Below, piece after piece: positions 1 through 13,920 of a stretch of DNA of 64,000 bases (its first letter is position 1; each line of letters begins with the position of its first letter). The stretch covers positions 61,137,437 through 61,201,436 of the forward strand of contig NC_071334.1 in assembly GCF_027744825.2 (NCBI RefSeq), read 5' to 3'. The position numbers and the translations under genes were made by a program. The DNA is from Synchiropus splendidus. Lineage: Eukaryota > Chordata > Actinopteri > Syngnathiformes > Callionymidae. The notes below the pieces were generated by a model. That model was not told the DNA's origin. It made no database searches and worked only from the letters and a program-made list of their open reading frames with translations.

Positions 1-99
1 TGGGTTTATTAACAAAATAAGCTGTGTGCTTTACTAAGCATTAATCATTAACGGGCCCTGAATTCAACTGCTCACAGCTCCTTCATCTCACAAAACAAC

Positions 100-310
100 T
101 CCATGATCAGCCCTGAAGCCGAGCTGAAAATATCTGCGACTAATTAGAATTTTGTTTGGAAATGAAGGTAAGTTATTTGTGGCGCCGTAAAAATATTCCA
201 CCATGAGTTTACACTTTTAATTCCCATTCCATTTAATGAGAGAGCGAGCAGCCAGCGACTGCATTTGTACAACATGAAACCCAGGCCAAATTGGCCAGAG
301 TGACCTTTTC
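100..310. promoter_or_regulatory. Candidate conserved non-coding element
   Basis: The stretch is repeat-free, has balanced base composition, and carries a homeodomain core CTAATTAGAA near 140 and a TTTAATGAGA near 232. No reading frame stands out. This is the look of vertebrate developmental enhancers, but the call rests on motif density alone and has not been aligned to another species. Confidence 0.25.
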
Positions 311-595
311 AATTTTTTTGACTCACACCAAGCCAAGACAGCATCAGTGGAACAATTCACACAGTCTTGTTGAACTTCTTTATAAATACCTCAACTAAGT
401 CAATGGCCAGTCATCCTTTGATATTTTGCCATTACAGTTAGAGCAGAGCAAAGTGAACGTCACCAATAGGAGGGGTCCTCAAAATGGCTGTGCAACTACA
501 CGAAAGTAAAGTTTTGATAGTCTGTCAGTCATTTAACTGCCAAGGCTCTGCAGAAGAACATTGCAACACAGAAACAGTAGGCAAGTGGAACCTCC

Positions 596-600
<5 letters not shown>

Positions 601-659
<59 letters not shown>
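601..659. repeat. (TA)n microsatellite
   Basis: About 59 bases of uninterrupted TA dinucleotides, followed by a TTTATTTATT tail. Apparent Ile-Tyr open frames over it are an artefact of the repeat. Confidence 0.97.
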
Positions 660-663
<4 letters not shown>

Positions 664-2329
664 TTATTATTTTTCAAAGTGCTTTTTTTTCCTCTCATGA
701 TAACAAACTGGCAGCTGTGTGTCCAGAACACATCCTTCTTTTCATATACGTGACTGTTAACTGTGCTCCGCCTGTTCGCTGCCCTTTCTCTCGCATGGGT
801 TCTTGGAAAAAAAAACATACATTTTAATGACGGGACCTATACATTGTGAGGGAAAAGGAAAATAAATTGCTGTTCAAAAGGAGATAATACTCCTGGCATT
901 GTGGGATTGCGGAGGATTGGGCAGCTGTGTGGCCATCACCCCTACGCTGAGCCCAACCTGTTTAAATTAAGATATAAATAGCCTCATCTAGAGTAGTATT
1001 ACCAGGGGTGTGCTTGAGTGCTCAGGCGCTAGCCTAATATATATGCATGTAGGTGTGTGTTTGTGTGTGCGACCTCATAAAGGAAACAGAGAGGAAAAAA
1101 AGAGCATGCACGTGACTATAGCGCAGTCTAGATGAATGCCACCTTGTGAGTGTGAGTGTGTGTGTGTGCGTGTGAGAGCGAATATACTTGTGACAGAGTG
1201 CTGGAGAAACCTAAATCCCACTCAAGTGTAAGGCAAATACTGGTAGCAGTGTGTGGTTATTGTATTTTCTTTGCTTGGATCCCAGTAAAGACCCCCAGAC
1301 CTGCCTGCCTGTCACCACAGCCTTCCTGCCATAAGTGGCCAACGTTTCACAGAAGGCAAAACCCTGGCAAAAACCCACCGGTAAATTAAAAGAGGATTAG
1401 GGATGGCTGACACTTTGTGGCCTAATACTCAATTATTTTCGTAGCTTTGCGTGAATGGGGTGGTGAGGCGAGAGGTGGACGACTGCCATCAGACTTACTC
1501 ACAGTTTTCATTTTGAAATTCGTATTTATCTGCTTTAAATGAGCATTGATGGTCAATAATTGGGCACCGCTATGTATAGTCTGCTCTCACAGACAAAACA
1601 TTATGGCCATCGCCACACATTTCTTTGTTACTGTGCGCCCTTTATGTACAAACGTTTTGGACCAAAGATAAGAGCAACCGCTTCTTGTGGCCTGAAATTC
1701 CAGCAAACAACGTAAACAACGTTGGTAAACAACGTCTGTGTGTGTTCGACTGTTCATTGTGTTGCCCTTAAAAACCATCACAGCTCCCACTGGTGGTCAT
1801 TCTTGGGCTCAACTGTCATCTCCAGTCACCATGACAGACAAAATGCTGTCTATCAAAAGAGGATGATGTGGCCACTTGCAATGTCAAAATTTTACTTTTC
1901 AAAGTGTGTACACTGGTAACGTTTACATCTTTCTCCCCACCACTGTTAATCTCATCTTGAAACTCAGGGCTGAGTTTGAAATACAAGTTTTATGTCCATA
2001 CAAAATGAATCCTGTCTGTGAACATTGCCAATGGATGAGTTGCATGTTGGTCATTGTGGTATGAGAATAACAATGTAGGATACAATTACAGTGATTGGTG
2101 ACAAAGACAGATTTTCTTTCTATTCAGGGATTCATTTTGCAGAACAGTTTGAAACGCATGGCTTGAGAGGACAGCCTGCCTTCCTGACAACAGTCTGATC
2201 ATTCTGACACTCAGATTTCCCCTTCAACCAACCTCTCTGTTGTGCAATCATGGCGTTGTCTTTGAAACGCAGCAGGTTTCTTTTGATTCTGATGCACGAC
2301 AGGCAGCTCCGGTTCGCTGCCTCTATGTG

Positions 2330-2500
2330 TTAGAGCTCAGTACTGTTGCTGCAGGGAACACTAACTGCACCGATGCCAATGTTTGCTAAGCTCATTAGCG
2401 GTTTGTATCAGTAATTAATAGGCATTATCAGTCGAGCAGGCTCCCGCTCAGAAGCCCAGTCTGCCTTTCTATAAAACAAAAGGGAGACAGTGTGTTCCGT
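2330..2500. promoter_or_regulatory. Candidate conserved non-coding element
   Basis: Repeat-free stretch with CTCATTAGCG at 2391-2400 and GTAATTAATA at 2411-2420, both homeodomain-type cores, in an otherwise GC-balanced context. Nearly the same CTCATTAGC core recurs at 41221. No coding frame. The regulatory role is inferred. Confidence 0.3.
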
Positions 2501-3839
2501 CCCACTGCAGGACCCTGTATGGATCCTGCAGAATTAAAATCTGGCGCCAAGAACAGTGCCATCGTGTCCTACTTGACTTAGGTATTAAACATTTATTTTC
2601 CAGTTCAGCTGTTTAAACTACTTTTCCGTTTGGGATCAGAGCATCGACTTCATTTACCCCAAAAGTTATTTCCTTTACAAGTGTTTTCTGCTACAACATA
2701 TAAGATGGTAATATTGATGAAAAAGGAGGGAAAAATTATTTACATTTTAAACAGAAATTATTCCTTTGTCATTAAAATTGTGATATTATTTATCTCTTTA
2801 TATTGATTGTTTACTTATTTACTTTTTATGGTAAGAAATAAAATATATTTCACAGTGAATCACAGCGTAAAACTCAAAGCCAGGGTCCACATTCAGTTAA
2901 TCATAAATAGCCGGCTGGAGATTGAGATTTGACTCACTGGCAATTCGCAGTGACCCCAAAAAAAGATCCAATTCATGTTCCCATGACCCATCAAGTGAAA
3001 ATGGTTCAAGGTTTGACTGGCTGCTTTCAGATTATAGATATGTTGACTCTTACCTAGTTGTAGTTTCGGATTGTTCATTGAATATGTACCACAGTCAACC
3101 ACCAACTTGGACTGCTACATTTTGGCCCCTTGCATGGGTGAGTTTTACGCCCCTGTTGTAAATGGAATTGGCAGCAGAGATTGGATGAGAAATTCACTTC
3201 TGCGCTACAAAATCCCACAACACTCCTGATTCACGTCGCAACTTTTTAGATGACACATTTCCAATATGATATCGGAAACACATACACTGCAGATCATTGC
3301 TGTTATAGGTACCCAGTGTATCTGCTTGTGCAATGTGTCCGGGCTTCCTCACAATAGTGACCAATATTTTTTTTTTCTTTTGATGGAGTCAGTGAGTGGT
3401 GTCCTGTCTTCGCGCCTGGTAGAAAGTGCCATCGAGTCCTCCATTTGACGTTTCCCTTACTCATTAAAAATTATCAAAAAAATGTGATCGTAACTGCCAG
3501 ATGAGACGTCACCACCTGGCAGCAGCCCGGACTCACTCCACACATTTGGAATCCGCACTGGAGCTTGAGTAAAGAAGCATGTACGAAAGTACGGAACTAG
3601 CTTCCAATTGGTAATAAATAGTTTGCGGGAAATGGTTGGGATGATCTAACTTCTAGTGGGCATGAGGTGAGACGAGGTGTGACACTGTGGCAAAGTTATC
3701 AATTATCCAGAGCACAGTGGCGCTCTGGCTTCCCCCAGATCTGGTGTTAAATTAAGTTGTCAGCACTGTCTCTCCGATTTCCCTCATTACACCAGCAGAC
3801 AGTGATGGTGTGTGACGGCCGCTCGGTGGAGCTACTCAC

Positions 3840-4056
3840 CGGCTGCCGCCCCACATCTCGCCTGCAATTCATCAGCTTCTGTGCAACACTGGCTCTGGCT
3901 TGGTCCAGCGCACGCCGTGTTGCTCCACATCCAACCAGCCCGCCAAGCACCATGGCACCGGAGAAGGATCGGATCACCTTCCAAATATCCTTCACAGAGG
4001 ACGTACTGGGGTGGACTTGTGCCCTGGCGTCTGAGGCAGCGATGGACCTACTCTGT
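3840..4056 (-). CDS. Orphan exon-like segment, unidentified protein
   Basis: On the - strand an intron-like tract ending in TTAATTTCAG (AG at 4058-4057) leads into a 217-base open segment, which ends at 3840 immediately before GTGAGTAGC, a near-ideal 5' splice site. After one leading base it reads 72 codons without a stop, including VKDIWKVIRSF and a glycine-rich hydrophobic run (GAMVLGGLVGCG), then a basic, Ala/Gln-rich tail (RRALDQARASVAQKL). I do not recognise the family. It does not match what I know of DDX31, BARHL1, AK8 or TSC1. No partner exon was found on either side, so it may be an internal exon of a gene whose other exons I missed, a fossil exon, or chance. Two + strand frames are also open over it, so the strand rests on the splice sites. 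Confidence 0.35.
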
Positions 4057-5379
4057 CTGAAATTAACAAAAAAATAAATAAAGATAAAACAAAAATTCAG
4101 TGCTGAGGAACAGAGTGGAAACATTACCACTGTGATTCTGTTGTGTCAGGAACGTGAGCACGCACTGGCTCCCTCTGTGAGTCTGGGGGGCAGCTAACTT
4201 TCAGGCTAAATGGGTGAGAGAAGCGTCAAGGGAGAAGACAAAAAAGGATAACTAGGTGACAGAAATAATGGCACTGGAAAGCAGTAGGGTGCTAAGCTCC
4301 TGGTGTTTAAGTATTTATTTTCGATGAATAGTAATGATGGCACACTTACAAAGCACTTGTTTAATATGGAGAGCATTTGAGAGGAGGCGAGTATCAGCTC
4401 TGCGCTGCTTTAACAAGGCCGGCATGCTCCGAGTTGACCTCTGGGAGATGCGCGATCCTTTACCTCCGGCCCACATTCAGAAACACTTGCCGTCCCTTTA
4501 TGCTGCCCATGCCTCTGTGCTAAATAAAACATTAAACTCTGAGATATTAACCCACTTATGAAAAAAAACTCTGTGATTTATGTCTATTTGGCTTTCAACG
4601 CTGCCCAACTGTTACCGCTGAGCCTGGAACCTAAATTATCCAGTGATGCTGTTTCACTCCAGTTCAGGGAATACGTGTTTCTTTAGTGCTTCAAAGACTT
4701 GATTGTGCCAACATGGTTTATTTTCCTCCACATTTTTTAGTTCACTAAGTCAGCGACACAACAGTCACCTTAAAGACCTTGAAAATGACATTTGTGTTGT
4801 ACTTTTACACACAAAGGATCTTCAGGTGAATGCATCTAAACCCTTCAAAAAGGACTAAATAGCAAAGATGTCAAATGCTCTGAGCTCCAGTTAGAAAGCG
4901 TCACACCCATGCCAGTGTGTAACTGGCACAAATTCGAGCGACCATGGATCAAACAGTCGTAACCTCCTGTTCCAAAGATAAGCTGCAATCAGATCAGTCG
5001 GGGATCTTTTACCGCAGAGGAGAAAGTGTTTGTGTGGAAAAAGAGGAAACAGACGGGAAAAGGAAGCATGAGAAAGACGGAGAGGGTGGGAGCAATGTGC
5101 TGCTGGGGAAGTGCCTGAACGGAACCCTCGGGGGTGTCCGCGCTGAGCCCCTGCGCTTAATTGGGCACTCAAATGTTACCAGGTCCCATCCCAAACGACT
5201 TAAAGGTGACACATGGCCAAGAGTGGGAGCCGGGAGGCGCTTGTGGAGACAGGAAATGGAGCAGAGGGTTTAGCACCTCCTGTGGCCAAGTTTCTCTCTC
5301 CTCTCTCTTGCCATTTCTGTTTAGGACACAGATTGTGTGTGTGGTAGTGCGGAAGATAATGGAGCGAAAATATAACTCT

Positions 5380-5720
5380 TAATACGAACGCTGTGTGGAA
5401 TATATCGCTTTATATGGAGAGAGAAGCGAACGCCGTTTTCTCTTGTGCGTGTGGCTGGCCGGCGCTTGCCCATTATAATATTGCTTCTGTCGAGCGGAAA
5501 AGCTCTGTAAAGAGCTCTGACAGAGAGACGGGAAGTGAAGTGCGTTTCTCATTTACAGAGACAAGGGCGAGCAAACAAACTAGAGCAAGTTGGGTGCAAA
5601 TTCATAATTTTTTTCCAGTTCATCAAAGCCTCTGTCGGCTAATCCCTTTCTTATATAAATAGCTCTTTAGGGGGAGAGAGTAGCAGCGGCATAGAGCTCT
5701 AACCCTTCTGTCCCTGAAGC
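5380..5720. promoter_or_regulatory. Candidate regulatory stretch with TATA-like motif
   Basis: Repeat-free stretch that includes TTATATAAATAGC near 5650, a good TATA-box match on the + strand, about 40 bases before a GAGAGAGTAGCAGCGGC segment. No convincing coding frame follows. It could be a promoter of a non-coding transcript or an enhancer. The sequence cannot decide between them. Confidence 0.2.
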
Positions 5721-6719
5721 TACAGCCAGGATAAGCTGTGTGTTGGATTGGCACATCTAGCTGCTTTAGGCCTGCTGCTGCGCTGGCCGCCAGTACAGAT
5801 GGAGGGCAGGGATGGGCAATGCCAGCTTGTCAGTCGGATTAAAACGACTCATTTATTCACTGAAGTATCGTGCAAAGCGACCAGGCCAACGCTGGGTGAG
5901 GGGATGAGGGAGAGTTGGGTCGAACAGCAGTGAAATGGGGGCAGCTTGGATGTGAGTGGAGGTCCGCAGCACTCTGAACCTTGGCTCCTCCGCTCGTTTC
6001 ATCCCGCTCTCCTGCCTTTTTGCCGGTTGCTAATCTTTCTAGGGCTGCCAGAAGCCATTACCACAGTGTACGGAAGGCGGACTGCAGGGTGGCATCTCCT
6101 AGTGCCCGGGTGACAGATTGCAGCGCGGCAATGATGGCAGAGGAGTGGAAAGTGATTGGCTGCGATGGTCAGGAAGTAGGGGCCGAAGGAGGAGGCAGAG
6201 TCAGGGAGAGGATGACAAGACCTGGCTGCGTGACCTTTGCGATATAGAGCAAGTGACTTAATGGGGCAAGGGTCGTGCTTTAAGAGATGCTCGGCAGTGG
6301 TGGTCGCTGCGCTGAATGCGGGTGGAACATGGATGCCAGGTCAGAACTGAACCAAGGGGTTGCTGTCCTTCCTGAACCTTCGTGAGGACGAGTAGAGGAC
6401 ACCCAGGAATGTCAGTAGATTTATTCAAGAATTTTTCCTCGGGACAGATTTATCTTTCTAACCATACATGCAATGCAGAAGGTGATCATCAAGTCCTCAT
6501 AGTCACTGTGGGGTGAAAGTCTGAATTATTTAAACCAGAGAGCGGTTTCGCTATTATGAAAGTGCCTCTCAAAATGATATCGCACAGATCTACGATTTTT
6601 AACACTATGACATTACGACGGCAGTCCAGGGCCTGCGGGCATCTGGCTCAGAATAGTTCAGCCTGACACACTGGAGCACTGTGTGTACACGTGTGTGTAT
6701 GAGTGTGTGTCAAGAGGCA

Positions 6720-7050
6720 TGAGGCTTGGAAGGGTTTATCGGGTCTAATTACTCCCGATAGCTGTAATTTACAGGTTGACAGCAGGAAGACCGGCAAGAT
6801 TCACACTTCCTTGGGTCAGCATCTGTCGCCATTACGGCGCGGCGCATGCTGCCGGCCAGTCGCTGAGCGGGAGGAAACAGTAAACAACAAACGGTGTGTG
6901 ACAGATTAGCAGCGCGGGCTAAAGGACCTTCTACTGACACATAATTTCTCTCGCTCCGCGAGTTTGTTTCACGGCAGCTGTCACCAATAAAATGCTTAAG
7001 AGGGAGCCAGGGAGGGGAGGTGATGGCAGCGAAGTTCGCCATTGTTCCTG
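6720..7050. promoter_or_regulatory. Candidate conserved non-coding element
   Basis: Holds TCTAATTAC at 6744-6752, a forkhead-type GTAAACAA at 6880-6887 and several CpG-containing words (GGCGCGGCGCATGC) unusual for this AT-rich region. It is repeat-free, and the open frames across it have no domain. The regulatory role is inferred. Confidence 0.3.
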
Positions 7051-8489
7051 GACCAATGAGGTGGGAGGAAGACCAGGCAAAAGACAGAGAGAAGCTTGAC
7101 GAGCAAGAACTGAAACCAAGACTCCAAGAGAAATATTTCTGAATTTAAATGTAGATGTATCCTGGTATTTTTTATAATATATTTTATAAATGTCCTAAAG
7201 AGGAGCCCACCCATGCAGATGTGATTGAGAGCTCTCGCTCATCCCTTGTGGCCCTGTGTCTCGTGATTCCAAAGTGGAACCAGGTCGGTCCAGTGCCAAA
7301 GGGGGTCTTGGCCTGCTCCACTCTCTGCAGTCCTCCTTAGTGCCAATAAACTATCCGGCTAGCTCTGGCGCAGTGCTGGCAAAGCAACTTTTTCTTGACT
7401 TTGAAAAGGTGGACATCCTCCAAGGTGTTGCCCACTGTCTGTCAAACTCTTGGAAATAATCGATCAGAACTTGTTATTGTGTCATTTAGAAGATATGGGA
7501 TTTCAGTTATCACCTTAGTTCCAAGATAGTCCTAACAGTCAAACAAATACAAAAGGCTGATCATCATCCACACAATTAACTCAATTATACACATTAAGAA
7601 CGTGTGCTGTGCAGTATGATGTACGTATATTTGTCTTTCTAATCACACCATGAATCCTAAATCCAGCACCTTAAGTGGATATGACCAGATCAATCACTGG
7701 GAAGATATAAAGGTGGAGCGATCATCTATGACTTCTTTAAAGAATATTAAGTTCAGTCTAGTCACTGCATTGTGTCTTCAAGTTTTAGCGGCTCCCTGTA
7801 TTAAACCTTGAATCCTCTTTAAATAAACTAATAATAAAAATCAAAGTTATGTTTTTAAACCCCAAAAGTAGTCGTTGTTACCACTTGTGTGGAGAAGAAT
7901 ACAACATTTACCTTGACTACCTGAATGTAAAGGAAGACAGGCTCCTAGTACAGAATGTCTTTTCAGAAGACAGGGCCTGGAATGGAGGCGTGTCCCTTGA
8001 TCTGGCCCTGTCCTGTTCAATATCTAACGGGAGACTGCCTGGTGTCGCTCCCTGCCAACCTCCAGACATCCCGGACCTTTCTCATAAGTGCCATATGGAC
8101 GACCCAGCCTCAGTACATTAACGGGACCTGAGCAGAGGAAAGAGCAGGGCCCCAGACCCCAGCCAGCCAGGCCTTCCCCTGGCACTGCCACAGGGCATGT
8201 CCTGCCCACTGCCAGATGCCCACACTGGGTCAGAGGACGCAACAGCCGCTGGCTGCCTGAGCAGGGTCGCCATGAGCCACAGGACCAAACCAGCCTCCAT
8301 CCATCAACGTGAAACAACACCAAGTGAGTCAAGTGTTGCGCAGCCTCTATGTAAATGCTTTCTTTGCTCCCTACGGCTCCAGCGTTCAGTTCAACGGAAC
8401 TGTACTGTACATTTTGGAAAATGGATGAAAATATGAGTTGCTCCCCTCAACAAGATATGATGATGCTCTCCTCTCCCTATGGTCCACAT

Positions 8490-8556
8490 TGGTCACACTC
8501 ATGGCTGTGGGCCAAATTGGGCCTCCCAAATAATTTATTGCGGCCCACAGGAACTC
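8490..8556. mobile_element. Possible old hAT-like fragment
   Basis: The words GTGGGCCAAATTGGGCC and GCGGCCCACAGGAAC resemble the GGCCCAC-type subterminal sequence of fish hAT/Charlie-like MITEs. The copy is short and decayed, and no target-site duplication was found. Confidence 0.2.
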
Positions 8557-11500
8557 AAAGTGCAGTGAAGCGCTCAAGAACAGAAAATAATGTTGATATC
8601 ATGACCTGTAAGGATTAGCGTTCAAGACAGGCCTGCAAGTGGAGAATACACATTAAATGTCAATAATTGAAAAACTCTTAAAAATTGATTCAGGTAAAGG
8701 GAAATTTGATGAAAGATGGGAAAGCGGATGAATGTCTGTGTTTCAAGAAGGAAATCACACTGTGAGCAAGGTTCTATACAGAGAGTCGCTCGACTAAGCC
8801 AACAGCCCGATTAAGCCGTAGAGTCCAATTGTGTCACGTTCTCCCAGTTTACATGCAGTAGAGAGAAAGTCCAATTACTGGGTAATATGCCTTCATGATG
8901 AGGGGTGGCCCTGGGAGCTCTACAGTCCTTCCAGGGAAGCTGACAGTCAAAGAACAGGCAAAGCTGACAGGTAGCGAGGAGCCATTTGAGACTATTATAT
9001 TGTAAGTCTGTACACAGCATCGTGCTGACCTATCAACTAGTTTAACTCAAGAGTCAGGAACAAAAAATCAAGACACAGTCGTCTTGGTATTGCAAGAATG
9101 ATCGATGTCGAGTAACTAAGGCACAGAGTCACGCTTTTGATCACCACACGTTACTCTAACTAACGTAGCAACCATGCTAACAGTTGCTAACATGGTAATG
9201 TTGTCTCCTAAAACCAACAAACCATGTCCTCTTCTTGTGAGAACAAACTACCAAAACACACTGCTGAAAACGTGGCTGAAGAGAAATGTACACATTAGCA
9301 GAGCAGCGTCATTGTGACTTCCAAAACGCAGCTGATATCAGGTTTATCATGTGGTCACTGCAGACATTGGCTAAGACCGAGGAACACCCACACTGCATTA
9401 GGTTTCGCGCACGACTTCTCTTTTGTATCGGTCATTATATACTGCAACAATTCAAAAGAATGCCATTTACAAACTGGTAAATATGAATTTTGTTCTGCCC
9501 ACAGAGTAGTGTTTGAAAATGTTGGCCCCTGCAGGAATGCATCACTCTGTCACATTGACCTCTACAGCACCACTCTTGTTCCCCTCAGTCACCAAGAAAA
9601 CATTGATCCTCAGGAGCACAAGGGCATGATGACGTGAGGCTGACAGTTGTCCACAGCACCAGGTGGCGGAACCCCACAGGCTCCTACATTTGACTCACAC
9701 TGTTGCTTTTCCACCGTGACATGTGTGGAGAGCAAAGTGTCTATATGAGCAGAGATTAGAATACCGCGTTCTCCAGCTGATATTAAGAAGCACACACTGT
9801 GTGAGGGGAGTTAGCACGCACTCAAGCACAAGCACAAGTAATTAAGCCGCTCACCGAGTGAAAGTGAAACATGTTCCTGCTGTCCAAACACAAGATCAAT
9901 CCAAACGTACTGTTTCATATCTGTTGCCTGAACTTTCCAACAGGGGACAACAGAGACACAGTCTGCTGCTTTTTGGTTTGAATATGAATATCATCCTAAA
10001 TTACTTTCCAGTTAGTAAATAATGATGATAATGATTATAATAGCTGCTGTTGTTTCTCACTTATTCCTGCATACCCCTTATTTTAGTTGATCTTTTATTA
10101 CCGAGTTAAGCAGATAAAAGCTCAAGTTTGTGTTGTGTGTCTCAGTTGGTGACTCTATGAATCTCCACTTTTGTGTTCTTTCCTGCATCACCTTCTACTT
10201 GAATGACATTGAGCCTTTTGTTTGATGAAGAACCTTGATATGACCCTTAAATACAAAGTCAAGACACGTCAAAGGTTCCATAAGTGACGTCATAAAATCA
10301 TAGTTTTCCAATTCCAGCCGACATAGATGTCATCAGCCCATTGAATGACTGTTTTCATAGTACATGCTGTATCTCCGAATCATATGATCCACCACCATCA
10401 ACTACGCCACCTACTGTCAGCCAATACAAGAAGGTTTTTTTCCCCTCTCAGTGGCTTTACATGGAGCTTCTTTCATGTTTCGGCTTGTAGATGTTACCCC
10501 CGCCGACACTGGCAGAAAGGTTTTTCATGGCCAGTTGACGGCGGTACTAGCCGGCTGGTCCATCGAATGAGATTATCACAGTTGCTGAACAAATGGAAGG
10601 TGCCATTCAGTGGACTGATGCCATCCGTATGGAGTGCTGATTCAGTGGCGCATTCATTTGGATGACACCTAGCAAGCGTTAGTTCAAAAGGCTGTTCCAT
10701 GCATTTGAGACTGGGAAGTTGTGCGACCACAGCAGAAGCAGCTTGGCACCAGGCTTCCTGCCTGGCCTTCAGAGTACCAGTGTAACTAGCAACAAGGTGT
10801 TTTCTTCTCACTACACAGAAGATTTTCCTCTGATTCTGACACACTGTCGCCCTGACCTTTAACAGGTGACTGAAAAACCCAGCAGGAAACTAAACCACAG
10901 GTCAGGGTGGGCTTCCGTCAGTACACACCGATGGTCTCTCAATGCACCACATCTTTGAGCAACGCATGTTAGAGGCTGTCAGAATGTTCAAAGACGAGGG
11001 GCGGGGGTGTTGTTTCCACATCCCCCCCCATGCCCCAAGGACGGCACTGGAAGGCAGAGGCACGCTGATTGAGAGCAACACCTGTCAGGTGAGGCTTTCG
11101 CAGTTGACGGCGCAGAAGGAGCGGCAAGTCGACTGCTAATTTCTGATGCGGTGACCTGCAGAGCCCCGCTGGTCTCCAGAGGGAGAGCGCCAGGAGCCTG
11201 AGCTTCCAGGCCTGCTAATGTCTCCCTGAACAGAGTGAAGCATGCTGATATGCTCTAAATACATTTCATTATCATCATCATGATTATATCACTAATTGTG
11301 TGTAGTGGGTAATGCGCTGCAGCAGCCCCCTCCTGGGAGGTGTCTGAGAGACTGAATGATTAAAACATGTATGATGAAGCATGCATCAAAACCTCCCTGC
11401 GGGCTCCCTCGCAAGATACATGTAAGCAGCTCAACTGACACTTGGAACCAGCCAACAGCAGAAGATGGGGTCTGCTGAGGATTGAGGGGGGGAACCTGCA

Positions 11501-11999
11501 GGCAATAACAACAGAGCGGGTGGATATTGAAGATGGAAGGGATTGACCCGGGGTGACCTGCAAACCCAAACCACACAACACATACAACTAAATAATTCCA
11601 CGACAAGACGGCCGAGGCCCATTCTTAAATCAGACCACGGCTTCTTCGGCCTGTTTCCATTTTTATATGCGCTTGACAGGAGAGGACAAAGTTTTTGTGA
11701 CAGCATTTGATGAATGTTTAATCCAACATTCATACATGGTGGTCTGGGATTGAGTCCCCAGTTAAAACCCAGCAAAGACACACAGCAGGTGTCTGAAATA
11801 TTCATTTACTACACGCTTCATTAAGAATGAAACACACCATGGTCCCCGTTCATTTATTCATCCCGATTATTGAAACAAAAGACAGAAAAAAGAGACGCTT
11901 AAAACATGGCGGGTACACTATTCTATATTTGTCTCGCAGATTTGTAACAGTTTGTTTTGTGACAAATAACTGCGCCTGATGAAATCCTGCTGTCATCTC

Positions 12000-12260
12000 A
12001 GTGAGAGTCAAGCAGCTCCTGCACGACGAGCTTTCATCTGAGGCCTGTGACAAATCACTGTCTGCCTGGGACTCGCTCGCTCCACACACACCGCTGCGGC
12101 AATTTGACCCGTGACCTCTCCAGGAGCTTGTGCATGCTGGGAAATATGCGAGCCATCAAGTGAGGCTGGGACGGTTCTCATATTTTTATTAATGGCAACT
12201 GAAATCTGACAAGAAAATGTCGCTCCTGGTGAAGAGTGACCGGAGGCAGATGTCAGTCTT
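12000..12260. promoter_or_regulatory. Candidate conserved non-coding element
   Basis: GC-balanced, repeat-free stretch with a TTTTTATTAATGGC core near 12184. The open frames across it are uninformative. The call rests on appearance only. Confidence 0.25.
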
Positions 12261-13920
12261 GTCACGGCTGTTTCCTCTCGGAGCCTTGGGTGTCAGGGCG
12301 GTTTCAACAAATCTCTATTTTATGTGTGTGACACGTGGATTCTTAAAACAACCTCATGGAGATCCCTCACGTTTTGACTAATCTGTTCTAATGACAAGAA
12401 CTGTGTTAAGCACTGACCTCAAGCAGAGCGTCACTGGAGTAAAAACACGTAAAACATTGCTTTTAAAGTGAGTTTTTTTAAAAAGCCTTTTGGAATTAAT
12501 CACATAAGTAATAATAAAATACAGAGGAATAATTGAATCTATACAATCCATGGAGCGCAAGAGGAAGTAACAACTCATTTTAAGTTCCTTTTTCAAGAAC
12601 AGTCACAGCTCAAGCAAGCAAAACAGAAACCATGGATCAGGCTAGGAAATGCTGGAAGAGTAGTCAGCAAAACAGAAAGATGCACTGCAATTTAACATGT
12701 GAACACCAGGGTGGGTAAGTAGAAATACTGTCTGGGAAACGCAGGTTAAATGTGAGAGTAAATACAAGTGATAAGACCCAGCCCTCTTTTTTCATACTGG
12801 GCCGACAGCAGACGCTCCAACGCTCTCTTCTGACCCTTCAAAGATTGAAAACCAGACATTATCATTTAACACGAACAAGTAAAGACAAAACCATTGTCTT
12901 TGGTTTAGAGTGACTTTGATGCAGTATCCTGCATTAAAGGAAGCTTAACACTCAGTGGACATGTCACCAACAACTGCGACAGAAACAAAGCATACCTGAC
13001 TCCGGCTTCTTAGCTGTCAGCGTATTTCATGACGGAGGGAGAGCATACAATTAAAACTGTTCCATCTAAACTGAATTTATGCGAAGCATGTGTTGCTAAT
13101 TACCCATTCATGTATCAGAGGACAGGAGCAGGGATAGTCTTGACACACTGAGGGGGAAAGTGATTGGCATTCAAGAGAAGAAACCAGTTCAAAGGACAAC
13201 ATTTCAGAGATCAGGGACGCTATTTCCCACATTTGATCTGTGCAAGCACTGACAGCTGCCAGGTCAATGACTGCAACAACCCAGTCTGCATAGAAATTAT
13301 CAGCTCCATGTTAGCGCTGAAGAACGAGCACCTGTGTCTCCATCTGGAGGAGTCCTAGCTCATGAGCACTTTACAAGGAGACGAGAGGAACTCTGGTCTG
13401 AGCACACGACGACGACAAGAGTCTGAGCACTCAAAAAAAATGTAATCGCTGAAAAAGAAATCATTTCATTAGACATCAAGAGCTGCAAAGTTTGCTTGTC
13501 TTGAAATAGAATCAAGTCACAGTGATGCACTGCTTTTCAAATTAAGGTACAATTTAGAACAACAACAAATAAACATTCATAGATATAGAAATTGTTGTTG
13601 CGCTACAAAAGTTTCATGCGTATCAAATACTAGAAGTGTGCCATTATCAAGTTTGCCATAAAATGAAGAGCTAATACACACATCCTTTGTGACCCTTTCT
13701 TCCACTGTAACATGTTGATGCATTTATTTATTTTACTTTATATCTGAGTTGTTTACGGATTGTTTCACTTTCCCATCTAATGTTAAGGTAAAATGTTGCT
13801 TTGTTTTAAAAACAGCACTTCAATAACAGTTCACGGCCTGTATTTAAATAACTTGCGATATTTAAAAAGAATATTCCCCGAATACTTTATTTTGTTTCTC
13901 ACAAATGGGAACTCGCGTCC

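Larger units (their letters stand above)
1..3839. other. Non-coding DNA left of GTF3C4
   Basis: I see no convincing gene here. Open frames are short and carry no recognisable domain. The stretch holds a TA microsatellite at 601-659, a short TG-rich tract near 1150-1170, and two stretches that look like conserved non-coding DNA (about 100-310 and 2330-2500). The rest is AT-rich and featureless to the eye. Confidence 0.5.

Noticed and set aside
484..827. Open frames with long Ile-Tyr runs
   Set aside because: They only translate the TA microsatellite at 601-659. No splice or start context.
4944..5273. 109-codon + strand frame
   Set aside because: Low-complexity charged product, overlapping open frames on the other strand, no domain or splice sites.
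10345..10844. Open frames of 106 and 116 codons on opposite strands, faintly like a Myb/SANT segment
   Set aside because: The resemblance rests on a few residues (RQEAWCQAA). No helix-turn-helix pattern and no transposon ends.
11431..11805. 124-codon - strand frame
   Set aside because: Cys/Pro-rich, without domain. Frames overlap in three registers. Likely composition.
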